From: Merluccius polli
Lineage: Eukaryota > Chordata > Actinopteri > Gadiformes > Merlucciidae
Length of the DNA: 64,000 nt
NCBI GenBank assembly: GCA_030340625.1
Contig: JAOPHQ010003978.1
Location: 67,001-131,000, forward strand
Reading direction: 5' to 3'
Below, one piece after another: positions 48,375 to 61,837 of the stretch. Within the stretch, counting starts at the first letter, position 1, and the number at the start of each line of letters is the position of its first letter. The notes below the pieces were generated by a model. It made no database searches, had not been told where the DNA came from, and saw only the letters and a program-made list of their open reading frames with translations. Made by a program: the position numbers and the translations under genes.

Positions 48375-48612
48375 ATAGTGCTTTTGTAACCTGTGGCCAC
48401 TCTAGCACTTTAGTGCCTCACATTCACATATTCATACATACACAGACGACGGTGTCAACCATGTGAGTGAACGACAGCCAGCTCGTCGGCAGCAGCAGTT
48501 AGGATTATGTGTCTTGCTCAGGGACACCTCGACACAAGCTAGGAGGAGCCAGGGATTGAACCAGCAACCTTTTGGTTCACAGGCGACCTGCTCTACCTGC
48601 TGAGCTACTGCT
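48375..48612 (-). mobile_element. tRNA-derived SINE
   Basis: The minus strand begins GCAGTAGCTCAGCAGGTAGA (pol III A box TAGCTCAGCAGG) and continues to GGTTGCTGGTTCAATCCCTG (B box GGTTCAATCC). Then comes a body with GTCGAGGTGTCCCTGAGCAA and CATGTGAATGTGAGGC-type words, ending near CAAAAGCACTATG. This is the layout of a widespread teleost SINE. The tRNA part could not serve as a tRNA gene: the acceptor stem does not close. Confidence 0.85.
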
Positions 48613-48884
48613 TATATTAGAGTAAAGGATTGGTGTGGTTATGGCCTGGGCAAGGATAGAGGGACATTTAGCCTGACCATGCAATGGAAAATGTTGACCA
48701 TCATCACCAGATAAATTGCTGCATGAATCGTATTGTATCACAATGTATTCCCTGTATTGCCCTAGTACACTGAAGGATGGCCAAATGAAGAGCTAATGAA
48801 AAAAAGGGAAAGGACACGAAAGTACAGGTGAGACAGAAATAGTATAGAGGCCATAGATAGACAAGGATGAATAAAGGAGAGAGA

Positions 48885-48990
48885 GATACAGAGAGAGAGA
48901 GAGAGAGAGATTGGGGGAGGGAGAGAGAGCGTGAGAGAGATAGAGAGAGATAGGGGGAGAGAGAGAGATGAGGAGAGAGGCAGGACAGTG
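48885..48990 (+). repeat. (GA)n-rich tract
   Basis: Imperfect GA repeats with GGG interruptions. Confidence 0.95.
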
Positions 48991-49151
48991 AGAGAGTTCC
49001 AGGCAAGGTGAGGTTGATGGCCTTTCCCTGATTCCAAATACAGTTTGATTTGGTGATTTATTCATGGTGTTGTTTTATTCAACTGCAGTGCAAAACATTC
49101 CCCCCCGACTGCCTCTCTATCAATAATACAGTGCTCTTGGAAACAGACAGG

Positions 49152-49152
<1 letters not shown>

Positions 49153-49223
<71 letters not shown>
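49153..49223 (+). repeat. (GT)n microsatellite
   Basis: About 70 bp GT; a further short GT run lies at 49236-49244. Confidence 0.98.
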
Positions 49224-49227
<4 letters not shown>

Positions 49228-49439
49228 AGAATGAAGTGTGTGTGTAAGAAGAGTGAATGAGAGAGTACACCATGATTTGAATAGTAAGGAAATGAATATA
49301 GTGTACTCAACTGCAAAACCAGTTGGGAATCGACAAAAGACAAATCAACCTGAATGTGCTTTTCATGTACTTAATGTAATACATAAATTAAATAAAAAAA
49401 TTGCTGTTGTATTTTTGCTGAAAATGAACCTGACATTTT

Positions 49440-50030
49440 AAATTGTGTTGATGAACCAGACCAAACTATAGACACAAATGTGTGTCAGCCACATACTAAT
49501 ATGAAATGTAATATTTGTATTTTCAATTTCATAACTTGTAATAACCTTAACCTTAATAACTTTAATTAAACTTTTAATTAACTAATAACCATTTTCTTGA
49601 CTTTCAATGTCTCATGTCAAAGTGGATTATGTACATATCTCAATGTTGGGTTAATTATCCAATCATTCCATGATTGGAAAATTAATAAAATATAATAATA
49701 AATAAATGATTAATAAAAATAGACTAAATTGCAAAATGGTAAGCAGTGTAAAATACACACATATAAATATAGATCTGACTAGGAAGGAGGGAGTATGCTG
49801 AAACATGTGGCCCGATGTAGGCAACCCCTTTAAAACTATCTGACATTTCTGATTTGCAGATTTCAAATGACTGAATTGCTTTAGTATTAACATGGCAAAT
49901 GCCTGTATCACACAGATGTATTGTTTGGATTAACTGTGAAGATTAACTGTGAAGAAAAACAACATTCCTGCTAAACTAAAAAAATTAATAACTTGAACTT
50001 AATGAACTTAAGATTCTAAATGATGGCCTC
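49440..50030. other. AT-rich unassigned sequence
   Basis: No gene or repeat recognised. Confidence 0.5.
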
Positions 50031-50118
50031 CCAGCCAATGGAGACTGGGACGCCTAACCGCTAACTACTCCTAAATGACATGTAAGTCACTTTGGAGGAA
50101 AGCATCTGCTTAATAGTG
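50030..50118 (+). mobile_element. SINE 3' tail
   Basis: AAATGACATGTAAGTCACTT and TGGAGGAAAGCATCTGCTTA match the conserved fish SINE tail (TGTAAGTCGCTTTGGA then AAAGCGTCTGCTAAATG). Confidence 0.65.
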
Positions 50119-50704
50119 TTATTAGAAATTTTTAAAAATAGTTTAAAAAGCTAGATGTCTCAATTGCTAGGGGGTGTGTATGTGTCTGGTATATATCAAT
50201 CCAAACTGAAGCAGATTTCCTTTACTGCCTGTATTATCAAATGCCTGTATAATCATCAAAATCACAAAATGCAATCTGTTTAAAAATACAGAAAATATTA
50301 ACAATATAATAAAATAATTGTTATATAAATTATAATTGTATAATATTCAAGCTTATTTTTTATTATTATTATCTAAATGATATAATGTACCATTTGTACA
50401 TTTGTGTAACATTTTGTGAGTAATGTAGACTCCAGATGTCTCTATGTACTTTTTTTTTAACAAACCCAGCAATTAAATATTAGGGCTTTTTATTTGCTCC
50501 ATCATTTAAAATCTGAGTACATATCTCTGGCATTTGTTCTTGCATCCTCGTTATTCACCGGCATGTGCGTACAATGATATCAGACCAACAGTAAAACTCC
50601 AAAATGACTGAATGTGTTTTGCTGCTGGAGACTTCTAAACGACTTTCAACATCCTAAATTAATTTTAAATGCCCCACAGCTGCAAACTCTAATAGTAGTA
50701 ATGC

Positions 50705-50830
50705 CTAGGTAGTTTAGCAGATTAGGTCCCTTGCCTTTGGAGTCATTTGGCATATTATTGGCCTGGGATCAAATCCTGCTATAGGACTTGATGCCCTAAT
50801 TTTACCTGCTATGCTAAAGGTCAGTGAAAC
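50705..50830 (+). mobile_element. Probable tRNA-derived SINE head
   Basis: GTAGTTTAGCAGATTAGGTC (A-box-like) and GGCCTGGGATCAAATCCTGC (B-box-like GGATCAAATCC), about 55 bp apart, followed by AT-rich sequence. Confidence 0.45.
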
Positions 50831-50987
50831 TGTTGTAGTCTGTTATTAAAGGACACACAACAACACTATTCAAATTAGTCAGTGAATTGATATTGAATAT
50901 GTCACATTGCATAACGTTGTAACCTTTATAATTTGTTTAGCTGACAAGTATTGTATAATTAATTAACCCAACATAGCTTTTCCTAAA

Positions 50988-51103
<116 letters not shown>

Positions 51104-51660
51104 GTCATGTGTGTCTTTGAGTGATGGGATAAAGCTTGTTATTTGGAGTCAGATGTGCTCTGTTTGCCTTTTTTGCGTCAAGGCAAGCTTCTGGTCTTTG
51201 TCAGCATGGCCGGGGATCAGTGTCATGTTTTGTGTCTCAGGAACAGCATGGCTTACACATGGATGGAGAATCTGGGCAAGACAAGTCAGAGATGTTTCGG
51301 ATGAGTAAAACACCGTCATTGAATGATCTGTCTTTGCCTGTGTGTGTGTGTGTGTGTGTGAGTGAGAGAAAGAGAGCTTGTGTGTGAAAAGCCTGTTCAC
51401 TGATGAAAAGTTGAAGATCTCTTGTTATGGATGTTGCTGTTTCCATGACCCTGTGTCTTCTCTTTACACGTGTTCATGTTTTCAGTACCCACAGATTTTC
51501 TTTGTGACTTTTTTTGTCAGTAAAAGCCTCACTAAATATGTCAAGCCTGGCTTCTCAGTAGTAACAGAACTGAATATTTTATTGTAGAAGTACATATCCA
51601 GCATTCTTTGAGGCAAAACATGTTATCATTTGAAAATGGTCTGATCTGTGTAAAAAAATG

Positions 51661-51747
<87 letters not shown>

Positions 51748-51766
51748 TGTGTGTGTGTGTGTGTGA
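51661..51766 (+). repeat. (TC)n(TA)n(TG)n compound microsatellite
   Basis: TC to about 51684, TA to about 51722, TG to about 51766. Confidence 0.98.
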
Positions 51767-51919
51767 TACAATCATATAAGGCATGTAAAAAAAAGAGCAG
51801 AATTAGAAGTAGGGCAGAGGAAATTTGGCAGGAGGTCAGCCAGGGAGAAAGAGAATAATTCACTCCTTCGAGTAACAAGTGTAGAGAACGAGAGCCCAGG
51901 GAAATGTGTCAGAGGCAAT

Positions 51920-51927
<8 letters not shown>

Positions 51928-51976
<49 letters not shown>
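51928..51976 (+). repeat. (GA)n microsatellite
   Basis: About 48 bp of GA. Confidence 0.98.
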
Positions 51977-51980
<4 letters not shown>

Positions 51981-52110
51981 GGGATAGTGCGCAATATCTC
52001 CTGCACATGGTTGAGGATCAGCATGGATGGAGAAGAGAGGAGGATTGAGAGAGAAAGCGGTTGAGATGGAAAAAGCAAAAATAAAGAAAGGGGAGGCAGG
52101 GAGACCTGGG

Positions 52111-52148
52111 TACTCCTAAAAAAATAATAGTCTATTTTTTAAGGAGTA
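52111..52148. repeat. 16-bp inverted repeat
   Basis: TACTCCTAAAAAAATA pairs with TATTTTTTAAGGAGTA (one mismatch) across a 6-nt loop. Confidence 0.85.
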
Positions 52149-52184
52149 GACAGAGGACTAGTTGGTCAAATGGAGGAAGAGGCA

Positions 52185-52185
<1 letters not shown>

Positions 52186-52221
<36 letters not shown>

Positions 52222-52222
52222 C
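52186..52222 (+). repeat. (GT)n microsatellite
   Basis: Short GT tract. Confidence 0.95.
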
Positions 52223-52559
52223 TGTGTATGTGTGCATGTGGGGGCCAATTCAACAGAGGACGAGAGTAGTAGAGAGAGAATTGGAGGTGAAGATAGAGTG
52301 AGTGAGCTGGAAGTCAGGAGAGGGCAAGGGGCCTTGGGGGCCCACTTTAGACAGATCCTTTTTAACCCCCCCCTCCCCCTCTCTCTCTCTCTCGCTTGTT
52401 TGTCTTCACGTCTGCACACATTCTGAGGCGCTGCATTCCTGCATGCTCTTCATTTTTACTCTGTCCTCAGCCATCTCTGCGCTCGCCCACATTTCAACAC
52501 TTATGTTGAGGCGTCATGGCATGCAGGGCAAACACAGGTGGGACTCATAACATTATTAT

Positions 52560-53180
52560 TGGGGCTGTTCAATTAATGTGTACCAGTGCAGCATCATTGA
52601 AAATGTGTTCATAATTTTTGTCTACTGCCAACAGATATGGAACAATACTATGGCTCATTGGTCATGGTAATTTGTGTTTGTTGTTTGCCAATCAAAATGT
52701 CTGTATTGGGAAATAGTAAATTGGTTACAGGCACACCTAAATCGAATGGACCCCCTCCCTTAATGTCATTAGCTACACATAGCATATTTAGCGTGCTAGC
52801 ATGCCAGTTTCATTTCTCCACACCTTTTTGACTCTCTATCCTTTCTATCTGCAGCATACCATCTGCTCTCTGTCCCGTTTATAAATACCTGGCCCATGGT
52901 CAAAAGAATATTATAGTCCTACTCTTTGCTTTTAGCTTTTTTTCCCCTTTTAGATTGAAGCAACGGATAAGAAAAATGAGAAAGAAAGAAACGTTGTTCT
53001 CTTTCTTCCCATCTTCACATTTCTATCTGAAGCGTTTATGTAGTGTTTTGCTATGTTGTGCTTTCTCTTTTTTCCCCTTCTCTTTCTACCAACTCCCACC
53101 ACCAAGTGATTACCTTTCTTTGTGTTTGTGTCTTGCTGTGAGCCAGATAAGCGCTTCTGACGTACACAGGAGGTGCGGGT
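52560..53180. other. Unassigned intergenic sequence
   Basis: Pyrimidine-rich patches; no gene recognised. Confidence 0.5.
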
Positions 53181-53187
53181 GCGCGTG

Positions 53188-53256
53188 TATGTGTGTGTGT
53201 GAGAGAAAGAGAGAGAGAGAGAGAAAGAGAGAATGAGAGAGAAAGAGAGAGAGTAG
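53188..53256 (+). repeat. (GT)n/(GA)n tract
   Basis: Imperfect GT then GA repeats. Confidence 0.95.
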
Positions 53257-53259
53257 GGG

Positions 53260-55905
53260 GTTAAGGGTGGGTGCTGGAAGTAGCGTCTTTGTGCTCCATT
53301 TTGCAAACAATGAGCTGTAAAACGGGACTAGATGGGATTTTTAAAATAAGGCTTGAGACACCCGAGAACATTGACAATTCAACGTGCCACTAAACCTGAA
53401 ACGTTTCACAATTTAGAACTCATTTTATTCATTGGACGTTACTCGGCTTCTACTAGATTACCAAGGGAGGTATTTGATGCAGTACGACCTTTTATTTTTG
53501 CTTTTGTAAACAGCTTTTTTCATTCGCTGGATCCTTCCAATCCTCACTTTACCTTTAATAGTCATGGTCGTCGTGTTTATAATCAAGAATAATACATTGA
53601 TCTAATTTTTGCAATGGAAAGATATTTTTACAAAAATCCAACTAGGTTTATGAAGCATTCACAGCATTGAAACTACCCTCCCTTTTGGCCTTACAGCCAT
53701 ACCAACTACATCAGGTGTGTCATACAGGGTTCCTGAATCAAGGGGAATTATGGGTCCTGATGCATGTTCAAAATACAATTGACAAATGTGAAAGGTACTG
53801 CATGCTGGTAAATATTAAGAAAAAAAGTAAAATAAAAACAATTTTAGTGTGAATATTTCAAATGTAACATGCTGTTGAGGCAAATGCTCTTAAATCAATC
53901 CTCAAAGGTAGTATTCAATGCACACACTATCAATACAAATAATAATCTAATTCTAAAATACTATTTAGTAATTTAGACTACCAACATGGTGGATGTGTTT
54001 GTGCAAGGATGTGACTATCAATATAATAGATATAGAAAACTCTGAAGTCAAGTTCAATTTATTTACATAGACACATAAAAGTCAACATGTACAGACAAAC
54101 TCATCCACATGCTGTTGTATTGACGTAATTGTAATTGTCTGGTATGCATCAGTTCAAATTTCAAATTTAGAAAAAACAGAATATTCATTGCAAGATTATG
54201 ATTGGAAAGAACTGGAAGCAACGCAACATGTGTATGTGTCTGTTTCCAATCTGTTCTGCGAGGGGATATGCGTTGTTCTCTCCATCTAAATGACTGCAAT
54301 TTCACCACAGAGGTGTGAAGGAACTCCTCTCTCCATTCGGAATGAGTTGATGCTCGTTCTATATACTGTTGCTTCCTCTCTCTCTCTCTCTCTCTCTGTT
54401 TTTCTGTTTGTCTCTATTTGCTCTACTTCATCTCTCTCATACTCTTCATCAATTATCTCTGTCCCACCCTCCATCACTCTCAGCTCGCCCCCTCTATATT
54501 TTTCCTCGGTTCGAACGAATCCCCATCCTCCGCGACTCCTCGCTCTCTCTCCCTGACATAAGGAGACACGGGTTTGGACGAGTTAATGACGTGCTTCCGC
54601 TAAAAACTGCCTCCATTGCACATTTGCTGCATTGCTCCATTGTATTATTTATTCACCTCAGTGTTTTGCATATCAATCAATCTCTAACTCATCTCCAATA
54701 TTTACTTTTGTGTCCTTCCTCCTTTCAGCAGCTGCACCCGCAGGAGAAACTGCCAACATGCTCCTATACTGCAGCACTTGGTGGTTAGGTGTTTTGCACT
54801 GGGAATGTTCCCTCTGATGACTGCATTGTAAATACTTGAAAGTCCCACTTTCAGCGAGAAAATTATGCGTTTTTCATTATTAAATGGAAACAATTGTCAC
54901 GGTAGTTTTCGTAGTATTTTGCAGTGTGGGTAATAGCAATGACAGGATTTCAACACATACTGTCCTTTTTTCTCTGCTCCTGTGTTTGATGTTGCACTTG
55001 AGGACGAGTTAGACAGTTCTTGCTCATGCATATGTAGGTCGTTCTACCTTCAGACGTCTGTGGATGTTTGAAAAGCTGCCCACATGTATGCGTGTGTGCT
55101 AGCTCATAGTAAATGCGTATGTTTCAGTGTTTGCATAACCAGTTCTGCAGGTGTGTGCTTAAAACTGTTCAAGCATGAAAAGTGCAGACAATACACTGAA
55201 AAATATGTTGAATCTGCACTTTTAAAGTCTAATCTGACCTAACTTGACCTCTGTGACCCATAATTTTGATGTGTCAAAGATATTGATCAAAAACTCACAA
55301 AGAATGGAAAGCCCAGAAGCATTTTGCATGCAATATTTAAAAATGCAATATTTAAACAATACTGCACTGCAATAAAATGTACACATTTTCATTTCAAGGA
55401 AAGGGAGTAATATTAATGCATAATTAATACATAATAATACTTACTACTTACTAATTCATTATGACTTGAACATACATATTTCCCTCTGCATTGCTCTCAT
55501 AATCACTCTGTAATCTGTCTGACTGAATGAACATTTAATTGAACATTTCCCCCCATGGGAAAATTATACAGTATAGCTACAACTGTAGCTACAACTCAAG
55601 CCACTAGAGCTTGTTAATGGGAAAACGTACATAGTGCAGGTTTAAGTTTTCAGGTTGTTTTCTTTCCTCTACTTTTCATTAAAACCACAACAATGATTAT
55701 TTAAATTTGGTTGTTTAAGACCAAAACAAATCAATCATTGTTAATTTAGCAGTATGTTATGTGGTGCCAAAAATGACCAATATATTTATAGATATGACAA
55801 ATAGTGAGCTACATCAGCATGACATTACAATCAGTTTGTTACACTATTGTAGAAAGGAGTGATTTGCACTTGGGCATAGGATGAGCAATTGATGTAGTTC
55901 ATTAA
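53260..55905. other. Intergenic sequence with CT tract and repeat tail
   Basis: TCAAGTTCAATTTATTTACA at about 54050-54070 looks like a LINE-type tail in reverse. A CT tract lies at 54376-54398. No coding homology. Confidence 0.4.
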
Positions 55906-55910
55906 TTGTT

Positions 55911-55911
55911 G

Positions 55912-55976
<65 letters not shown>

Positions 55977-55977
55977 T
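55911..55977 (+). repeat. (TAA)n microsatellite
   Basis: About 65 bp of TAA units, followed directly by ATTGCATTTATATAGCGCTT at about 55979-55998, a stereotyped fish interspersed-repeat end. Confidence 0.95.
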
Positions 55978-56019
55978 GATTGCATTTATATAGCGCTTTT
56001 CAAGACACCCAAAGCGCTT

Positions 56020-57300
56020 AAAGGTAATGATGGGGATAGTTGGATGAAGGACATTCTAATTTTGATCCTATTCAAGCGACACTTCACACAACTCCAATGC
56101 AGGTGTTCCCAGCTATTCATGTCATTTGGCAGACAAAAGGCTTTTACACCTTCGCATCTCAGAACCAAACCAATCAAGATCTTTTTTTGGTTGGTTCTTG
56201 TGTCATACTTTTTCACTTGAAATGATCACTGATTACAATCTTCTCTCCCATGCTGTCCATCTTGCTATAATGACAAGCAGACATGTATCATTCACACTGA
56301 TAAGATCACCACTTTGTTAGAGTTTCTCCCACAATGTTATTTTACTACCTTGAACATGATGCCCGCCTCTTGCTGGTTAGCGTTCGAGATGGCAGTCTTA
56401 TAGCAGCAACCTATGACAGACACGGGCAAACACCACATGCATTCAGTCACAATTTAATGCAGAAGCTCATTGTCCAAAAATGGGCTGAGCATTTTTGAGA
56501 CCCTTCTGAACCAAACTGCATTAACCGTCCGGGAAGAACTCCCCAACTTACCACCAAGTCGAGATTTGGATCTCGTAGCCACGTTCACAGGGGCCTGGCC
56601 CTGACCAGCTGTTACTTTGTTCTGCCTCCAGCGAACACTGTGAAGTCGACTGACAAAGACTCGACTGAGGCTCAGATATTCTGTATGAGACAAAGGTCTT
56701 TTTTGAAGCAGCGTTCTGTTTAAACAGAAAGGTTCACCAGTTGTGGTTCACACTGAATACAATCCATCCACAATCACAATCAGAGACTGTTGTGCCATTG
56801 CCAATACTGACCCACAATTTGATGATGTGAGGAGTTGAGAACACTGTTGTGAGGGGGTGAAATGCGACGGTGTGTATTATTGTTGGGGGTGGGGGGGGGG
56901 GAGAAACGTAGGCTATGGGTACTGGTGTCAAGAGTGGTGTTGCGGCCTGGTGTATTGTCCACCTCTTTCCTGTTTATGTGTTGTCAACATGTGATTGGTA
57001 TATGGAGCGGTGACACCACCTGGAGCTTGTTGGTCATTAGTGGGCTACTATATCAGGCTGGAAGTTCCACAGACATGTCTCTTTAGGCCACTTCACAGCA
57101 GCTATCGTCTGCTTGTTGATGGCCTGCTGCTAAATAATTTTAGTGTTCATCTAGCTTAAAGTTTGATTTTATCCCCCCGCATCTCTTGTTTTGTTAGACA
57201 GGTGGTTTAGTCATATATATTTTAATTCATAGTTGTTGTTTGTTATCCTGGAGCCATTTATATTCCTACATCATTTGTATTCCTACAATCTATTTTTCTC
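56020..57300. other. Unassigned intergenic sequence
   Basis: No recognised gene. G-rich run at about 56886-56901. Short reading frames on both strands lack family motifs. Confidence 0.5.
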
Positions 57301-57309
57301 CTGTTGTTT

Positions 57310-57311
<2 letters not shown>

Positions 57312-57352
<41 letters not shown>
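57312..57352 (+). repeat. (CA)n microsatellite
   Basis: About 38 bp of CA. Confidence 0.97.
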
Positions 57353-57356
<4 letters not shown>

Positions 57357-57659
57357 TTTTGTTTCTTGTGTTACTTCCATCCTACCCCCTAGACCTGACA
57401 TTAAGGGTTGCAACATAATTAAAAACCACTGAAGTGCTCCTTTAACAAGAATATGACAAGAGTTCAAAAATTCTACGGCTAACAAGATGATAACCGTGTA
57501 CATTGTCCTTACTCTCTGCCCTGTACCTCTTGTTTCCCTGTAGATGTAGTACATGGCTGGACATTTATCTGTTAATTATGTCCAATGCCCCAACAATGCA
57601 CAAACATGCACAAGCATTTTCAATAAATTTGTAATTTCTTCACTTCTATACATTTAATT

Positions 57660-57940
57660 ATAAATTAGTGCAGTGCCCGTGCAAAACATGCCTGTTCGGA
57701 ACAGGGATGTTTCGGAACCAGTCAATTGAAGAGTTTGGGTTGTAACGTTAGTGTGTATATATCCAAGTTCGGCTGTAAAGTGCCCCGCTACTGCAAAGAG
57801 CCTTGCTTGTTTATTGAAAGTTTATTAATTAATTAACTTGCACCAAATTCGACCCGGCATGTCCTGTCCTTGGATCACCAGCAATACACCCGCCATGTGA
57901 AGTAGATCTGATGAACGGTTCTCGAGATATGCGAAGGACA
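57660..57940 (+). mobile_element. Interspersed repeat ending in tetranucleotide tail
   Basis: AACGGTTCTCGAGATATGCG at about 57914-57933 followed by AAGGAC and a tetranucleotide array is a recurring 3'-end arrangement of non-LTR-type repeats in fish. No coding portion is recognisable and the left boundary is uncertain. Confidence 0.4.
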
Positions 57941-57996
57941 TACATACATATATATATATATACATACATACATATACACATACATACATACATACA

Positions 57997-58028
<32 letters not shown>

Positions 58029-58072
58029 CACATACATACATACATACATACATACATACATACATACATACA
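57941..58072 (+). repeat. (TACA)n microsatellite
   Basis: Tetranucleotide TACA array with TA and CACA interruptions, about 130 bp. Confidence 0.97.
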
Positions 58073-58079
58073 GACAGAG

Positions 58080-59130
58080 ATTCCTCGATAATAGGATAAA
58101 ATAAATAGGCACCAGAAAGAAAGAAACAGATTACCGGTATGTGCAACTTTGCACAAGGCTGAATGAGTAACGCACCAGATTTAGGCCTACCTGCATGTAG
58201 CCTGACAGCCCCTCCCTAACCCTAACCCTACCTAGACAAAGTGAAAAAAATCATCTAAAATGGAGATTCATGCAAAGAAACTATTGGAACATGCTAGCAC
58301 TACAAATGTTATTAAATACTAATTTAACGGGATGGGTGTGGGTGCAGGTGAAGGCTAAATGCGATCTTTTTTTTTTTTAATATATATTTTTATTATTCCA
58401 CATTTCTTTACAGTTGTGTGCATTTATCCACTTTTTTGTTTTTTTATATATATGGTACATTAGAACAAAGAACCAGAAAAGCTAAATGCAATCTTACCAC
58501 CTCGCAGTTGAATGCAGGGCCAGGGAGATATGGCTCATTATCTGGCGGTAACAGGCGCATAACAGGCAGTCTGGGGAATACCGCACGGCAACAATCACTT
58601 CCGGAATAGACCTTCCTTTGAAAATGGATCCACAATAATATTTCAAGAAAAGTTAATTGGAACGATAAATAACGTTATTCACCAGTTATCTAAAATTGAA
58701 TATAGTGTTTTCACTCCGGAACAACTGACATTGTTTTTGTTCCTGTTTTCGATTACGTTCATCCTACAAATATATTTACTATAACTTTTTATCTTCAACA
58801 AAATGTAGCAATTTGCAGAAGCCATTGCTGCTTCCATATGAATGAAGACATTTTCAACCAGATCATGCTCATTAGGTACACTTGGTTGGGTGGTTCATAT
58901 TTCTATTCTATTAACAACCATGACTAGGGAAACAAGAATTGTAATGATCTCAGGGAAACAATTGTTGCTGCTTCATCAACCAGAGGAGGATTTTAACAGT
59001 GAATGATAATGCTGACAAGTGCGAAACATTCAAGACAATGGCTAATCTTCCTTCTTCATTGCAGTAGTGTCTATCCCAGCATTCGCTGTGTGATCAAATT
59101 TGGCTTTGTGATATTCAGAGTAATTGCGAA
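58080..59130. other. Unassigned intergenic sequence
   Basis: Includes fewer than three CCCTAA units at 58211-58227 and a T-run near 58370. No gene recognised. Confidence 0.5.
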
Positions 59131-59139
59131 AGGGGTGTT

Positions 59140-59400
59140 CAGGCATCTGCTGCCGTGTGACATACTGCAAGTGTAGGGTTGTGTGGACTGAAGTGACAGC
59201 TCAGAGAAGGAGGCAGGGTGGGACTGTTACTGGGCAGTAACCTCTGGTGTGTAAATGATGCAGCTTGGCAAATCACCACCATCAAGGCCACAGTATAAAG
59301 CGATCCTGGGAAAGGTTTTCCTCAGGTGATTGACCCCCAGGACAGATTGACAGAACAAGTCAACCAATTGTCAACCCTTTCTCGAACCTTCACTTTCACC
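59140..59400. other. Candidate conserved non-coding element
   Basis: Unique sequence including GGAAAGGTTTTCCTCAGGTG and TTGACAGAACAAGTCAACCA. Appearance only; no coding. Confidence 0.25.
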
Positions 59401-60454
59401 CTCTCTCTCCATTTTGTCATCCCCCAAGGTCAAACTTTGTGTGTGTGAACATGAAGGTGGCAAAGCCCTGGTCTGGGAAGACTTCATGTTTCTCCTCACG
59501 TAGTTTTCCCCTTGCCATTATTAATAAATTATTCACTGTTGTGTTGGAGCGAAAGACTCTGTTGTCTCCTACTCCAGTGTTAAAGTACCCAGGAGAGCGC
59601 TCCTGCCTCTACAAATGACACATGGCAGCCTACGTTTACAAAGTCCCATCCCAACAAACAAAGACCTTTGCAGCCATGTTCTCTGAACAGATGAAACAAA
59701 AAAATCACAAAGCCTTGTTTGTAAAAAAAAAAAAGTGTATGAAACATTGTTTAACCACAAAAACCTTGGTGTGTATTGTATCTTTATATTATTTGCTGCT
59801 CAAACTGCACAATTGTATCAACTGGACCAGATATGTGACTTGTTTCGGCCAATTGCACGGTAAGGTCAGCACTAATGGCAACACTTGACAACTTGTAGTT
59901 TATCACCAAACCTCAGGACCAGCCTCACGGCTTGCTTCCAACTTGGCCCCGTGGCCAACTATGATATTGCACGACAGGTTAGAAATCCTTTTCCCGTAGA
60001 GACCCAACAGAAAAACAAACCTCTACAAAATCATGTAACACTACATCCAAGGCAAATCAAATTTTAAAAAACTGCTCTTTCTATCATGAAAGTGTTAGAA
60101 GGGTAGAAGGGTATGAAGCAAAGCACATGCTTCTGAGTTATGCTACACACACAGAGCATCCCTGTCCTTCCTTTGTTTGAGGACTAAAGTCATAAATCCA
60201 ATATTAAACGATAGCTACAATGGTACTCCGTGGAGAACAGGCCTTTTTGGCGGCCTATTCACTAACCTCTACAGGTTGATGAAGTCCTAGTCGGTTTGGA
60301 AACCAAAGAATTGATCCCCTCCTGACCACTGATGTCCTGAACTTCATGAATCTCACCAACCAGTGGACATTTTAAGGTGTATCTGCTGGCTGAACAAGTT
60401 TCCAAGAAATTGATAGTCGTGGCTACTGTGTCCAGTTCGTATTATACATCCCTG

Positions 60455-60620
60455 ATTACTACACGTAGTTAAGTATTTAGCTGACACCGATTAATTGAGT
60501 CATTATGACAGACATGTGATTCATAGCTAATTACAATATAGGGCTGATGTAATCAGTCTGCGTAATCGACTGAGTAATAGATGAGCCAACTTTAAATTAT
60601 GAGCCAACTTCGTCATGGTT
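60455..60620. other. Candidate conserved non-coding element
   Basis: CACCGATTAATTGAGTCATT, ATTCATAGCTAATTACAATA and GATGTAATCAGTCTGCGTAA contain homeodomain-like and AP-1-like words in unique sequence. Appearance only. Confidence 0.3.
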
Positions 60621-60639
60621 ATTTTTGGTGACTTTTCAG

Positions 60640-61830
60640 CCTTTACCTGACACATCCAATAAGCAATCTCAAGAATTATGTTTTGCTCCCTTGTAGAAGT
60701 CCTTCAGTAATAATAAGTCAGAATAATCCACTGCCACAATATTGGTTGCAGCCATATATATTTTACAATGTAAGAAATGTATAAACTCATATGTATAAAC
60801 GTACATCACAGGTGTGAGTGTGACTTGGGAGGGAGGGGGTATGCTTTAGGGCTGTGATTATCAAAAAAGTTGTACTATTACTTTAACTCTTTAAAACATT
60901 TATGTGACTATGCACAATGACATAGCCTGGTCAAACAAAGCAAAATGAATAGGATGAAAATTAAGTATATATAAATATGTATAAAAAATAGAAAATATAT
61001 AAGCAAAAAAAATCATGAACTGGAAAATCACTGCAACAAATCAGCAGAAATACCAAAAACGGTTGATTTAAAGAAATGCTACAACGCAATGGGTTTAGGA
61101 AGAAGATGGGATTTGCACAAGGGTCCATGAAACAGCAAGTGTCAATAAAGATCATTGTAAGATTGTCATGAAAATTGACTGACACAAAATGACATGTTCT
61201 TCCATTCCATCATTCACATCTGACCTCAGCTCTCCTGAAGTTAGTTGCAGCCTAGTTTCATGATTCAGCAAGTAGACCTGTTGCTCATGGTGAATACACA
61301 GACTCATGTTTCCAGAGTAGAGTTTGGAAGAACATCATCATGGGAAATGTTCACCCACACATGTATGCATGCAAGTATACATATTATAAACATATTGTTC
61401 AGGAAAATGCCATGTCCGAGTGTCCTTTTTTCATTTTCTTCTTTGCATGACAGTAACATAAAAATGTCATTGTACCATGTTTGTGCGTCTTCACATGTGT
61501 ACTCAAATGTGCATGTTGTGGTGAGTCTGGGAATAATTCAAAGTGTGTGTGTGTGTGTGCATGTGTGTGTAGAAGCAGTGCTAAGAACCTTGAGTCACAG
61601 GGAAAGCCTTTATTTCCAAAACGATGATAAATAGTTAATTAATGGTGTGTGTGTGTGTGTGTGGGGGGGGTGTTGAAGTCTTCCTGGATTGGTCCTTTTT
61701 GTTAATGCAGGTGATTTAACACAGAGGGAGAGAGAGGCTTGAGACAACGTGAACGTTCCCTTCCCTTGCCATGAGTCTGTGAGTTGGTCTAATCAGTCAG
61801 AGAAAATCTATTAAGGGGTAAACCTCTCTC
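60640..61830. other. Unassigned intergenic sequence
   Basis: Short GT tracts at 61544-61570 and 61645-61662; no gene recognised. Confidence 0.5.
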
Positions 61831-61837
61831 TCGCTGT

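Noticed and set aside
48540..48612. Functional tRNA gene on the minus strand
   Set aside because: A and B boxes are present but the acceptor stem does not close and SINE body sequence follows; it is a SINE head.
53353..53592. 79-codon plus-strand frame (RLPREVFDAVRPF)
   Set aside because: No family recognised, no supporting splice or promoter context.
54715..54785. Possible internal exon after CCTTCCTCCTTTCAG
   Set aside because: A good acceptor-like sequence, but the frame soon stops and no matching donor or homology is visible.
56454..56693. Minus-strand 79-codon frame as a small gene
   Set aside because: No motif, no homology recognised, composition like neighbouring non-coding DNA.
58208..58227. 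CCCTAA repeats as an interstitial telomere
   Set aside because: Fewer than three units; expected by chance in repeat-rich DNA.
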